A stretch of 64,000 bases of DNA from Polyangiaceae bacterium (GTDB lineage Bacteria; Myxococcota_A; Polyangia; Polyangiales; Polyangiaceae). Below are positions 1 through 8,670 of this stretch, one piece after another. Made by a program: the position numbers and the translations under genes. Where the stretch lies: positions 1 through 64,000 of the forward strand of contig JAKLKA010000007.1 of the NCBI GenBank assembly GCA_023150915.1, written 5' to 3'. The notes below the pieces were generated by a model. The model was given only the letters and a program-made list of their open reading frames with translations. It did not search any database and was not told the origin of the DNA. Position 1 is the first letter of the stretch; the number at the start of each line of letters is the position of its first letter.

Positions 1-94
1 ACTCTCGGCAGATTCGAACCACCTCTGCCTTGTACTCCGCCTTGAATTGGCGACGCTTCTTCGTCGGGTCTTTGGACATTCTCGGTCGGGCCAT
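1..94 (-). CDS. IS3-family transposase OrfA, N-terminal fragment
   Basis: The visible residues begin MARPRMSKDPTKKRRQFKAE and continue into EVVRIC. This is the start of the helix-turn-helix transposase domain (HTH_Tnp_1) of IS3-family OrfA proteins, which bind the element ends. An internal start at 79 (MSKDP) is equally possible. Only about 31 codons are in the window. The frame lies about 40 bases inside a TGA-type element terminus, the usual layout for this family. Confidence 0.75.
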   Translation of the reverse strand, partial: MARPRMSKDPTKKRRQFKAEYKAEVVRICRE

Positions 95-135
95 TTTGCC
101 TCATCCTTCCTGTCCAAGAAATCGGGGGAGGGTCA
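1..135 (-). mobile_element. End of an IS3-family insertion sequence (partial)
   Basis: On the minus strand the sequence starting at 135 reads TGACCCTCCCCCGATTTCTT, a TGA-led, C-rich terminus of the kind found at IS3-family ends. About 40 bases further in, a transposase OrfA-like frame begins and runs off the left edge of the window. The other end, the rest of the transposase and any target duplication lie outside. The terminus abuts coding sequence that looks like the C-terminal part of mcrC, so the element appears to have inserted into that gene. The element boundary is inferred from the terminus alone. Confidence 0.7.
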
Positions 136-400
136 GAGCGACTCGGACCTGCAGCAGATGTTTGTCTACAACGAGCTCTTCGCGTCCCCGAGGGCGGTGC
201 TCCTCTATCCGCGATCACTGGGCGGGGCGGGCGGTCACTCCGGGCGGTATGTCGATCGCGAGCATGTGTGCGAGACTCGGGAGCTGGGGTTGTTCGACGA
301 ACGGGGGATTTCGACGGCGCGGGTCGTGGCGGAGCTCAGGGAGCTACTCCAGGCGAGCTTGCATGATTCGCGATTCGCGAATACAGTAAACGTGTGTTGA
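136..400 (+). pseudogene. mcrC: C-terminal remnant of McrC (modified-DNA restriction endonuclease subunit)
   Basis: From the IS terminus to the stop at 398-400 the frame encodes about 87 residues containing SDSDLQQMFVYNELFASPRA followed by VLLYP. This matches the QxxxY motif and following strand of the PD-(D/E)xK nuclease core near the McrC C-terminus. McrC partners the McrB GTPase in cleaving DNA with modified cytosine. The usual length is over 300 residues, so the N-terminal part and catalytic D/E-x-K are missing here, apparently removed by the IS3 insertion. The stop overlaps the start of the next gene, so mcrC was probably the preceding gene of the downstream defence operon. Assignment rests on motif recognition only. 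Confidence 0.65.
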
Positions 401-897
401 AACCGCAGGATATAGTCGTGTGTCTGAGGCTGATCGACGCCCCGCCGCAGGAGCGGACCTTCCCGAAGCTAGCGGAAGCGCTGGGTCTCAGCGCCTCGGA
501 GGCGCACGGCGCCGTGAAGCGGGCCGCCCGGAGCGGACTCGTCGATGCCGAAACCAGGGTCGTTCGCAAGGACGCCCTCCTGGAGTTCCTGGTGCACGGG
601 CTTCGCTACGTCTTTCCACCCGAATGGAGAGGCGTGACTCGCGGCGTTCCGACCTCCCTCGCCGCGCCCCCGCTCGCCGCGCAGTTCGCATCGACCGAGT
701 TGCCACCCGTCTGGCCGCATCCAGAGGGTACGACCCGCGGGGAAGGATTGGCGCCGCTGTACAAGTCCGCGCCGGGCGCCGCGCTGCGCGACGCTCACCT
801 CTACGAGTGGCTCGCTCTCGTGGACGCAGTCCGAGCGGGGCGCGCCAGGGAACGCCGCCGCGCCGTGCAGGAGATCGAGCGGAGGCTCAGCGCGTGA
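394..897 (+). CDS. Winged-helix protein, possible regulator or antitoxin of the adjacent nucleotidyltransferase
   Basis: This 167-residue protein starts at GTG 394 or TTG 397, both overlapping the mcrC remnant stop. Residues about 20-60 form a winged helix-turn-helix: PKLAEALGLSASEAHGAVKR is the recognition region, followed by a DAETRVVRKDALLEFL wing. The rest is Arg- and Pro-rich and ends in a helical tail. The stop overlaps the next start in GTGA, so the two are translationally coupled. A small DNA-binding protein coupled to a minimal nucleotidyltransferase resembles AbiE-like toxin-antitoxin layouts, but no homologue is recognised. Control of the operon is also possible. Confidence 0.7.
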   Translation: MLKPQDIVVCLRLIDAPPQERTFPKLAEALGLSASEAHGAVKRAARSGLVDAETRVVRKDALLEFLVHGLRYVFPPEWRGVTRGVPTSLAAPPLAAQFASTELPPVWPHPEGTTRGEGLAPLYKSAPGAALRDAHLYEWLALVDAVRAGRARERRRAVQEIERRLSA

Positions 898-1865
898 AGG
901 CTCCGGCCGAGCTCTGGACCGTGGCTGGCGCGCTGGGCGACCTCGTCGACGAAGTCGTGTTCGTTGGCGGGATGATCCGCGAGCTTCTGATCACGGACGC
1001 AGCAGCCGGCCCAGCTCGCCCGACGCAGGACGTCGACTGCATCGTGAACGCGGCCTCGCGGGCCGAGTACTATCAACTGTCTGACCGCCTGCGTGCTCGA
1101 GGATTCTCAGAGTGCACGGAAGAAGGAGCACCTCTCTGTCGGTGGATAGCGAACGGAGTGCCGGTCGATGTCATGCCAGTCGACCCAGAAATCCTCGGCT
1201 ACAGCAACGTTTGGTACCCCAGCGGGATCGCCCACGCCATTCGTGAGCCTGGTCCGCAGGGTTCGATTCGGATCGTCAATGCGGTCCACTTCTGCGCCAC
1301 CAAGATCGAGTCCTTCCTCGGGCGAGGTGAAGGCGACTTCTTTCACCACGACATGGAGGACCTCATCGCGGTGATCGACGGCCGCGCCGAGCTTCCCGCC
1401 GAAGTGGCCGCGGCTCCAAAGGATCTTCGGGAGTTCATCGCCGAACGGCTGACCGAGTGGCTCGCCGACAAGGCGTTCATCGCGGCCCTTCCCGGCAACC
1501 TCGCGGGCGACGCAGCGAGCCAGGCGCGGCTTCCGATCATCCTCGCGCGCATGCGGAAGATCGCGTCCCTACACAGCGGAAAGGCCCCGGCAATCCGGCC
1601 AGGGAAACCTTTGCTTGGTCCCAGCATCCGTGGAGCCGCGGCGGCTCCGCTTCCCGGCCGTGTGACGTTGACGTCCAGCAATCTGCGCGCGGCAGAGTAC
1701 GACTCTGGGACACAGACGCTCATCATCGATTTCCATGGTGGGCGACGCTACGAGTACAGAGGCGTGCCGCAGAACGTCTACGCCGGCCTGCTTCGCGCGC
1801 CATCCCACGGGCGGTACTTTCACCAGTGGATACGAGACCGCTACCCATACCGGCAGCTCGCATGA
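894..1865 (+). CDS. Minimal nucleotidyltransferase with C-terminal KTSC domain
   Basis: The 323-residue product starts at GTG 894, overlapping the upstream stop. Residues about 22-50 carry VGGMIREL and then TQDVDCIV. This is the GG...D-x-D signature of pol-beta-type nucleotidyltransferases, close to the CCA-adding/AbiEii form. The last 55 residues, from YDSGTQTLIIDFHGG to the terminal RDRYPYRQL, match the small KTSC domain often found at the ends of phage and defence proteins. The middle is helical. A nucleotidyl-transfer activity on RNA or protein is likely, but the substrate cannot be told from sequence. It lies in the drm operon and may be a toxin or effector. Confidence 0.75.
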   Translation: MKAPAELWTVAGALGDLVDEVVFVGGMIRELLITDAAAGPARPTQDVDCIVNAASRAEYYQLSDRLRARGFSECTEEGAPLCRWIANGVPVDVMPVDPEILGYSNVWYPSGIAHAIREPGPQGSIRIVNAVHFCATKIESFLGRGEGDFFHHDMEDLIAVIDGRAELPAEVAAAPKDLREFIAERLTEWLADKAFIAALPGNLAGDAASQARLPIILARMRKIASLHSGKAPAIRPGKPLLGPSIRGAAAAPLPGRVTLTSSNLRAAEYDSGTQTLIIDFHGGRRYEYRGVPQNVYAGLLRAPSHGRYFHQWIRDRYPYRQLA

Positions 1866-1883
1866 CTGGGACTCGAGGGGAAG

Positions 1884-2711
1884 ATGCTGAAGATCCTGTC
1901 CTGGAACATCGCGCACCGATCGGAGCCTTGGCGCGAGCTGCTGAAATCGGGCGTGGACATCGCCTTGCTCCAAGAGGCGAAAGCGCCGCCGCCAGAGGTC
2001 GCGGACCAGGTTCGTACGGATACCCACGAGTGGCGCATCGCAGCGACCGGGCTCACCTGCCCGTGGCGGGCTGCCGTCGTCGCGCTCTCGCAGCGCGCGC
2101 AGATCGACTTCATCGAGCCGCGTCCGCTCGCGGAGGCCCCTCTTCGCAGCTTGGGTGTCAGCCGGATGGGCACGCTCGCGGCAGCGGACGTGACCGATCC
2201 CGACACGGGCGAGCGAATCACGGTGGTGTCGATGTACGCCTTCTGGGAGGAGCCTCGCTCCGACGCGAAACAACCTTGGATCTACGCCGATGCCTCGGCG
2301 CATCGCCTGATCTCGGACTTGAGCATGTTCATCGCCACGAAGAGCACGCACCGCATCATCGCGGCCGGAGATTTGAACATCCTCCGTGGCTACGGCGAAT
2401 ACGGGGATGCCTACTGGGCTGGACGCTACGCGACGGTCTTCGACCGCATGGCGGCGATAGGGCTGGACTACGTTGGTCCCCAGGAAGGGCGCCCTGCAGA
2501 GCCTTGGCCTGAGGAGCTTCCAAAGGACAGCAAGAACGTCCCGACCTATCACACCGCGCAGCAAGGCCCGGCAGGCGCGACGCGGCAGCTCGACTTCGTC
2601 TTCGCGTCGCGCGAGATTGCTCCGCGGGTCTCCGTGCGCGCACTGAACAGCTTGGAGGAGTGGGGGCCGAGCGACCACTGTCGGATCAGCATCGAGGTGA
2701 ACACTCGATGA
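1884..2711 (+). CDS. Endonuclease/exonuclease/phosphatase (EEP) family protein
   Basis: The 275-residue protein starts at ATG 1884 after a GAGGGGA ribosome-binding site. It shows the ordered EEP motifs: SWNI near residue 6, LLQEA near 30 (metal-binding Glu), AAGDLNI near 161 (catalytic Asp-Asn), RQLDFVFAS near 234 and SDHCRI near 264 (catalytic His). There is no signal peptide, so it is probably cytoplasmic. The family covers metal-dependent DNases, RNases and phosphatases; specificity is not visible. Its stop overlaps the next start (ATGA). EEP proteins are not standard DISARM components, so its place in this operon is notable. Confidence 0.85.
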   Translation: MLKILSWNIAHRSEPWRELLKSGVDIALLQEAKAPPPEVADQVRTDTHEWRIAATGLTCPWRAAVVALSQRAQIDFIEPRPLAEAPLRSLGVSRMGTLAAADVTDPDTGERITVVSMYAFWEEPRSDAKQPWIYADASAHRLISDLSMFIATKSTHRIIAAGDLNILRGYGEYGDAYWAGRYATVFDRMAAIGLDYVGPQEGRPAEPWPEELPKDSKNVPTYHTAQQGPAGATRQLDFVFASREIAPRVSVRALNSLEEWGPSDHCRISIEVNTR

Positions 2712-4804
2712 GCGACGGGTGGCTCCTCACCATCAAGCCGAGCTTCCTCCACGAGCTCGTGGCTCTGCCCGCAAAGGAGGCCGCGCAGGTGCAGAAGAAG
2801 CTCGAGAGCCTGACGGCGGATCCTCGGCCGGACGCCAAAGTGAAGAAGCAGCTCAAGCACCTGGACGGTCGGCTGCACCGCCTGCGCTCCGGCGACTTTC
2901 GCATCTTCTACACCTTCGACGAGCGCTACGTCAGCGTGCTGTCGCTGCGCAAGCGCGACGAGCAGACGTATTCGGAGATACCGGAAGCGGAGTCGCTCGG
3001 GGGCGGCGACGTGTCCGGAATCCAGGATCCGCCCGAAGTCAGAAACGACGTCGGCGCATGGCTCGAGACCAGCACGACGTTGCGGCCCAAGCCGCTTCCT
3101 CGGCCGATCACCGTCGAGCTGCTCGACGCGCTCCGGGTGCCGCCCGAGCACCACGCACGACTTCTGGCGGTCCAGACCGAGGACCAGCTCCTCGACTGCG
3201 CGGACGTCCCCGAGAAGATCCTGGAGCGGGTGCTCGACGGCGTCGTCGGCCGACCCCTCGATGACATTGCGCGGCAGCCTGACCTCGTCGTCGAGAGCCC
3301 CGACGATCTCTTGCGCTATCGGCAGGGCGAGCTCTTGGGTTTCCTGCTGCGACTGAATCCGGAGCAGGAGAAGCTCGTGACCTGGTCGCTGGCCGCGCGC
3401 GGGCCCACCCTGCTCAAGGGCGGACCAGGGACGGGCAAGAGCACCGTGGCTCTGCACCGAGTGAAGATCGTACTCGATGCCCTTCGGAAGACTGCGGTCG
3501 AGCGGCCGCGGATCCTGTTCACGACCTACACCAACGCGCTGGTCCGCTACTCCGAGCAGCTCCTGCGGTCTCTCCTGGGAGATGACGCAGGCTGTGTCGA
3601 GGTGCGAACCGCCGACAGCGTGGCCATCGGCATCGCCCGAGCTGCCGGCGAGGACCCGCACATCCTCGACGGCGGGGAGCTCCGCGCGCTCGCCGAGCGG
3701 GCCTTGCGCGAGGTCGAGCTTCAAGGCAATTCGCTGGCGCAGAAGGCGCAACGCGCGACCCTCGATCGTCTGGGCGTCGAGTACGTGACGGAAGAGGTGC
3801 TCGACGTGATCGACGGGCGCGGCCTGGGCTCTCTGGACGAGTACCAGTCTGCTGCACGGCCGGGGCGGCAGCTTCCCCTGAACCGCACGCAGCGCGAAGC
3901 CGTCTGGCGTGTCCACGCGAAGCTCCACGAGCTCCTCGACGCCTCGCACCGCACCACCTGGGCTGACGTGCGGCTCCACGCCGTTCAGGCGCTCACCGAA
4001 GGCCGCGTGAACGAGCGATACGACGCGGTGCTGATCGACGAAGCGCAGGACCTGTCGCCTTCGGCCCTCGAGGTGCTGGTGCGCTCGTGCCGGGAGCCGA
4101 ATCGCCTGTTTCTGACCGCCGATGCGAATCAGTCCATCTACGGAGGGGGCTTTCGCTGGTCCAACGTGCACGAGTGGCTCAAGTTCCAGGGCCGCACGGG
4201 GGTGCTGCGCGCCAACCACCGGAGCACGCGGGAGATCGGCGAGGCTGCGGAGTCCTACCTGGCGGGCGGCGCGCTCGACCCCGAGCGGGAGGAGCCGGCG
4301 TACGTCCATGCCGGGCCGCTGCCCGCGGTGCGCGCGGTGGCGAGCGCCTACGACGAGACCCAGCTTCTGGCGCGCTTCTTCCGCGGCGCGGCGCGCGATC
4401 TGCGCCTCGGGCTCTCCGCCTGCGCGGTGCTCTGTCCGACGAACACCGCGGCCCAGCGAGTGGCCTCGGAATTGAACGGCCTGGGCATCGCGGTGCGGTA
4501 CATGGCCGCGAAGGACCTGGACGTCGGCGCCGCCGAGGTGAAGACGCTGACGTTGAAGTCGGCCAAGGGACTCGAGTTCCCGATCGTGGCGCTGGCCGGC
4601 TTCCTCGACGGCCCGTTTCCGATGGTGCCAAAGGGGGCCACGGACGAGGTGCTGAAAGAGATCGAGGAGCGCGAGCGCCGAACCCTCTACGTGGCGATGA
4701 GCCGCGCGATGCGCGCGCTTTTGATCGTGGAGCCCGCGGAGCGCAAGAGCACACTGCTCGCCGGGTTCGATTCGACCCGTTGGAATCTTGGAGTGACCTC
4801 ATGA
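2708..4804 (+). CDS. RelE-like domain fused to UvrD/Rep-type superfamily 1 helicase
   Basis: The 698-residue product starts at ATG 2708 in an ATGA overlap. Residues 1-90 (LTIKPSFLHEL, LHRLRSGDFRIFYTFDE) match the RelE/ParE fold. The helicase follows: Walker A GGPGTGKST near 238, motif Ia ILFTTYTNALV, Walker B VLIDEAQDLSP near 441, motif III FLTADANQSIYGGG, motif IV LRANHRSTREI, motif V LTLKSAKGLEFP and motif VI TLYVAMSRA near 659. All motor motifs are intact, so this should be an ATP-dependent 3'-5' DNA translocase. The RelE fold may serve as a binding module rather than a toxin. It sits directly before drmA, where class 1 DISARM usually has the SNF2-type helicase DrmD. Confidence 0.85.
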   Translation: MSDGWLLTIKPSFLHELVALPAKEAAQVQKKLESLTADPRPDAKVKKQLKHLDGRLHRLRSGDFRIFYTFDERYVSVLSLRKRDEQTYSEIPEAESLGGGDVSGIQDPPEVRNDVGAWLETSTTLRPKPLPRPITVELLDALRVPPEHHARLLAVQTEDQLLDCADVPEKILERVLDGVVGRPLDDIARQPDLVVESPDDLLRYRQGELLGFLLRLNPEQEKLVTWSLAARGPTLLKGGPGTGKSTVALHRVKIVLDALRKTAVERPRILFTTYTNALVRYSEQLLRSLLGDDAGCVEVRTADSVAIGIARAAGEDPHILDGGELRALAERALREVELQGNSLAQKAQRATLDRLGVEYVTEEVLDVIDGRGLGSLDEYQSAARPGRQLPLNRTQREAVWRVHAKLHELLDASHRTTWADVRLHAVQALTEGRVNERYDAVLIDEAQDLSPSALEVLVRSCREPNRLFLTADANQSIYGGGFRWSNVHEWLKFQGRTGVLRANHRSTREIGEAAESYLAGGALDPEREEPAYVHAGPLPAVRAVASAYDETQLLARFFRGAARDLRLGLSACAVLCPTNTAAQRVASELNGLGIAVRYMAAKDLDVGAAEVKTLTLKSAKGLEFPIVALAGFLDGPFPMVPKGATDEVLKEIEERERRTLYVAMSRAMRALLIVEPAERKSTLLAGFDSTRWNLGVTS

Positions 4805-7800
4805 ACGACAGCCCGGAGCGCATCATCCTGAGCGGTGAGCTCACCGACGTCGGCTATGCCGAGGACCTGTCCGCACGGTTGCGCGCGGGAAGCTGCGTGC
4901 TCGACTGGACCGCGGTCACGCGGGTGACGGACCTGTTCGCGGATGCGCTCGTGCAAGGTCTCCGCGTCGACGAGGTCGCGGACTCCATCGGCACGGGAAC
5001 GATGCGCGACGAGCTCTCGGAGATCGTGGGAGCCGCCTTCGAGCGAGCCCCTTACAGTCGGAAGCCGAGCGCAAGAAACCGAGCGAAGGCGGCCAAAGAC
5101 GACACGGTCGCGGTCTGGACTGCGCCACCGGAGCCCGAGCCGGCGCCGAAGTCCGAGCGTCCGGTTTCGCGGCGTGCGCAGCGACGAGCGCCCATTCTCG
5201 TCGCCGACGTGCCGTCCCAGGAGGCGCTCCGCTCGATGCTCGAGGAGCGCGTGATCGCCGATCTGCTCGGTCCCGCCGGTGGGCCCGAAGAGGAAATCGT
5301 CGAAGGCAGCGTTCGCGACCGATACCTCGTGGGCATGCTCGCGCCGCGCCGAGTTCGCATCGAGCCCGAGGAAGTGGACGGGGTCGAGGCCGAGGAGAGC
5401 GCCGCGAGCGACGATGGCACCGGCGATTCGGCGACGATCTCCACGCCGACGATGTTCCCCTCGGCGGTGGGCCTGAGCTTCGTGGTCGCGGCAGACGCGC
5501 CGGCCTTGAAGGTGACCGCGCGGTGGGGGAGCTACCAGCGGCTGCCAAGCGAGACTGTGACGACCGAGACCGGCAAGCCCAAGCTGGTTTGGAAGCGCAA
5601 GCAGGTCGAGGTCGGAGTGCCACTCGGGCCGCTTCGCGAGGGCGCGCTGGGGCCGTTCCGTGTCGGCGGCGATCCAGACGACGTGGAAGCACCGGCCCAG
5701 GTTCGAGGCATCGCTCGCCGAGTCAGCGGCGGTTTTGTCGTCAGCCTCTTCCTCGTGAACAACCAGGACGAGCCCGAGGAGCGCCGCGACACCGCCTGGC
5801 TGTTCCAGCCCGAGCTCATCGCGGAGGCCACGGACGGAAGCGCGGTGTTCCTGTCTCGCCTCGGCGACCAACTCCCCTCCGGCGATCTCGAGCCGCTGGC
5901 CGAGGACCGGACGCTGGCCATGCTCTACCGCGATCGACGCGAGCTCGCGGTTGGTCACGGCGCTGCGGTCCACGTCGATGTGGACCCGCCCGACCCACGC
6001 CGTGGCGTGCGCGTGACCACCCGCGTGGTGCCGGCGTCGGATGTTCTCCAACAGACCCCGCCGACGGCGGCTGAGGAACCGATGCTCGCGGGCGTCGTTC
6101 ACGACATGAAAGAGCTCGCGGAGGCCACTCCGGCGGAGCTGGTCGAGCGCCTTCGAAAGCTGCCGGACGCCTATGCGGATTGGATTGCGCGACAGCGCCA
6201 GCGCATTGCGGATCCCGCGGCGCGCCTGGATGGGTTCGAGGACGATGCGAAGTCGGCGCTCGACGGGTGCGAGGTCGCTCTCCGGCGCATGAAGGAGGGC
6301 CTCGCGACGCTGGAGCAAGACGCCAAGGCCAACGAGGCCTTCCGCTTCGCGAATCGCGCGATGTGGCTTCAGCGCGTGCGCACGGTGTTCGCGGAGGAAC
6401 GCCGTCGCGGCAAGGACCTCACGGTCGCAGATGTAGACATTCCGGACAACCGCACATGGCGCACTTTCCAGCTCGCGTTCATGCTGGTCAGCCTCGCCAG
6501 CGTCACCCGCCTCGACCACCCCGACCGCAATCACGCCACCGATGCCATCGCGGACCTCTTGTGGTTCCCGACCGGTGGCGGCAAGACCGAGGCCTACCTG
6601 GGCTTGGCCGCGTACACGCTCGGCCTGCGCCGTCTCCAGGGTACGGTCGAAGGCCGCTCGAGCGAGCACGGCGTTGCGGTGCTCATGCGGTACACGCTCC
6701 GCTTGCTGACGCTTCAGCAGTTCCAGCGCGCAGCAGCGCTGATCTGTGCCTGCGAGCTCATTCGCTCGGAGGCCGAGAAGAACGGAAACCCCGTCTGGGG
6801 TCGTGAGCCCCTCCGTATCGGACTCTGGGTGGGCGCCCGCAGCACGCCCAACAAGACCGAGCACTCCGCCGAGGTCCTCAAGCGCACGCGCGACGTGGGC
6901 TTCCGCCAGGGGAGCCGTGTCGGCGGCATGGGGACGCCAGTGCAGCTCAAGTCCTGCCCGTGGTGCGGGTCGGCCATCGAACCCGGCCGTCACATGCGCG
7001 TCGAGTCGTTCGCCAGCGGCGTCGGACGGACCCTGACCTACTGCGGTGATCGCCTCGGAACCTGCCCGTTCTCCCAGCGCCAGTCGCCAGGCGAAGGCCT
7101 GCCGGTGCTCGTCGTGGACGAGGAGATCTACCGCCGGCTGCCCGCGCTGCTCATCGCCACGGTCGACAAGTTCGCGCAGATGCCCTGGAACGGCGCGGTG
7201 CAGATGCTCTTCGGACGCGTCCAGAGCCGCTGCGACCGCCACGGGTTCGCGGCTCCGGAGCTGGGCGATACCGACCACAAGCGCCGAGGCGCCCAGCCTG
7301 CCACCAAGCTCCGCGATCACGACCCAGTTCGCCCGCCCGACCTGATCATCCAGGACGAGCTCCACCTGATCAGCGGTCCGCTCGGAACGCTCACCGGTCT
7401 TTACGAGACCGCGGTGGATTCGCTGTGCGCGTGGACGGTGAACGGGCAGGTCGTGCGCCCCAAGGTCATCGCCTCGACGGCCACGATCCGACGAGCCCGC
7501 CAGCAGATCCATTCGCTGTTCCTACGCAAGGTCCAGGTCTTTCCGCCCCACGGGCTCGATGCCGGTGACAACTTCTTCTCGCGCCAGCGCCCAAGCCTGC
7601 CTGGCCGTCGCTACATCGGGGTCTGCGCGCCTGGCCGTCGCCTGAAGGCGGTCATCATGCGCGTCTACGTCGCGTTCCTGGCGGCTGCGGAGAGCCTTTA
7701 CCAGACGTACGGCAAGCACGCCGATCCGTGGATGACCCTGGTCGGCTACTTCAGCTCGTTGCGCGAGCTCGCCGGCACGCGCCGACTCGTCGATGACGAC

Positions 7801-8670
7801 ATCTCCAACCGCACCAGGAAGATGGACCGGCGCGGGCTCGCGAGTCGCTACCTCTACAGCCCCGAGGAGCTGACCTCGCGGCTCGACTCGACCCAGATCC
7901 CCGAGCTGCTCGATCGCCTGGAGATCCCCTTCGACCCAGCCGAGGAAGACGACCGAAGCCGCCGCCGCCCCATCGACGTGCTGCTCGCGACGAACATGGT
8001 CTCGGTCGGCGTGGACGTGAAGCGCCTCGGACTCATGGTCGTGTCCGGACAACCCAAGAACACGGCCGAGTACATCCAAGCGACGAGCCGCGTGGGCCGC
8101 TCCGCGCCCGGCCTGGTGTGCACGATCTTCAACTGGGCGCGCCCGCGGGATCTCTCGCACTACGAGACCTTCGAGCACTACCACGAGACCTTCTACAACC
8201 AGGTCGAGGCGCTGAGCGTTACGCCATTCGCCGCGCGCGCACTCGACCGCGGGCTGAGCGCCGTGCTCGTCTCGCTGCTGCGGCTCACGCACGACCGGCT
8301 GAACCCCAACGAGGCCGCCGCCCGCCTTTCGCGCGACGACTCGCTCGTCGAGGAAGCGATGAACGCCATCGTCGCCCGTGCCTCGATGGTCGAGAACAGT
8401 CAGGAGGTAGGCGACGCCGTGCGACGATTGCTCGAGCGCCGCGTCGATGAGTGGCTCGCCGACGCTCAGCCCAGACCCGGCGGCGCCACGCTCTCGTACC
8501 GGGCGAAGCGCGACGGCACCTCGCGCCCGCTGCTCAAGCGCTCCGGCATGGGCAGCTGGGAGACCTACACCTGCCTGAGCTCGCTTCGCGACGTCGAGCC
8601 CAGCGTCGATCTCGTGCTCACCGATGGCAATCTCGATGACGATACCCGCCCGTTCACGAGGAAGTCCTGA
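4801..8670 (+). CDS. drmA: DISARM helicase DrmA with N-terminal STAS-like extension
   Basis: This 1,289-residue protein starts at ATG 4801 (ATGA overlap). Residues 1-85 (VLDWTAVTRVTDLFADALVQ) resemble the STAS-like DUF4325 domain. After a charged linker, DLLGPAGGPEEEIVEG and DRYLVGMLAPR open the DrmA-type region. Motor motifs are FPTGGGKTEAY near 588, DELHLISG near 852, ASTAT near 890, VLLATNMVSVGVDVKRLG and YIQATSRVGRS near 1091. A cysteine cluster (CPWCGS near 719, CGDRLGTCPF near 747) suggests a zinc site. In DISARM, DrmA forms a DNA-binding complex with DrmB that blocks incoming phage DNA. The gene is followed at once by drmB (TGATG overlap). Confidence 0.92.
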   Translation: MNDSPERIILSGELTDVGYAEDLSARLRAGSCVLDWTAVTRVTDLFADALVQGLRVDEVADSIGTGTMRDELSEIVGAAFERAPYSRKPSARNRAKAAKDDTVAVWTAPPEPEPAPKSERPVSRRAQRRAPILVADVPSQEALRSMLEERVIADLLGPAGGPEEEIVEGSVRDRYLVGMLAPRRVRIEPEEVDGVEAEESAASDDGTGDSATISTPTMFPSAVGLSFVVAADAPALKVTARWGSYQRLPSETVTTETGKPKLVWKRKQVEVGVPLGPLREGALGPFRVGGDPDDVEAPAQVRGIARRVSGGFVVSLFLVNNQDEPEERRDTAWLFQPELIAEATDGSAVFLSRLGDQLPSGDLEPLAEDRTLAMLYRDRRELAVGHGAAVHVDVDPPDPRRGVRVTTRVVPASDVLQQTPPTAAEEPMLAGVVHDMKELAEATPAELVERLRKLPDAYADWIARQRQRIADPAARLDGFEDDAKSALDGCEVALRRMKEGLATLEQDAKANEAFRFANRAMWLQRVRTVFAEERRRGKDLTVADVDIPDNRTWRTFQLAFMLVSLASVTRLDHPDRNHATDAIADLLWFPTGGGKTEAYLGLAAYTLGLRRLQGTVEGRSSEHGVAVLMRYTLRLLTLQQFQRAAALICACELIRSEAEKNGNPVWGREPLRIGLWVGARSTPNKTEHSAEVLKRTRDVGFRQGSRVGGMGTPVQLKSCPWCGSAIEPGRHMRVESFASGVGRTLTYCGDRLGTCPFSQRQSPGEGLPVLVVDEEIYRRLPALLIATVDKFAQMPWNGAVQMLFGRVQSRCDRHGFAAPELGDTDHKRRGAQPATKLRDHDPVRPPDLIIQDELHLISGPLGTLTGLYETAVDSLCAWTVNGQVVRPKVIASTATIRRARQQIHSLFLRKVQVFPPHGLDAGDNFFSRQRPSLPGRRYIGVCAPGRRLKAVIMRVYVAFLAAAESLYQTYGKHADPWMTLVGYFSSLRELAGTRRLVDDDISNRTRKMDRRGLASRYLYSPEELTSRLDSTQIPELLDRLEIPFDPAEEDDRSRRRPIDVLLATNMVSVGVDVKRLGLMVVSGQPKNTAEYIQATSRVGRSAPGLVCTIFNWARPRDLSHYETFEHYHETFYNQVEALSVTPFAARALDRGLSAVLVSLLRLTHDRLNPNEAAARLSRDDSLVEEAMNAIVARASMVENSQEVGDAVRRLLERRVDEWLADAQPRPGGATLSYRAKRDGTSRPLLKRSGMGSWETYTCLSSLRDVEPSVDLVLTDGNLDDDTRPFTRKS

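Noticed and set aside
2549-4309. Long open frame on the minus strand opposite the RelE-UvrD helicase gene
   Set aside because: It is a high-GC shadow frame: low-complexity Arg/Leu/Val/Ala sequence without domain motifs, opposite a gene with complete helicase motifs.
4087-4800. Possible 238-residue upstream extension of DrmA
   Set aside because: This stretch overlaps the end of the UvrD gene in another frame and is Arg-rich shadow sequence; ATG 4801 in the ATGA overlap is the natural start.
4687-7512. 941-codon open frame on the minus strand opposite drmA
   Set aside because: No recognisable domain, Arg/Glu/Ala-rich composition, and the other strand encodes the clear DrmA protein.
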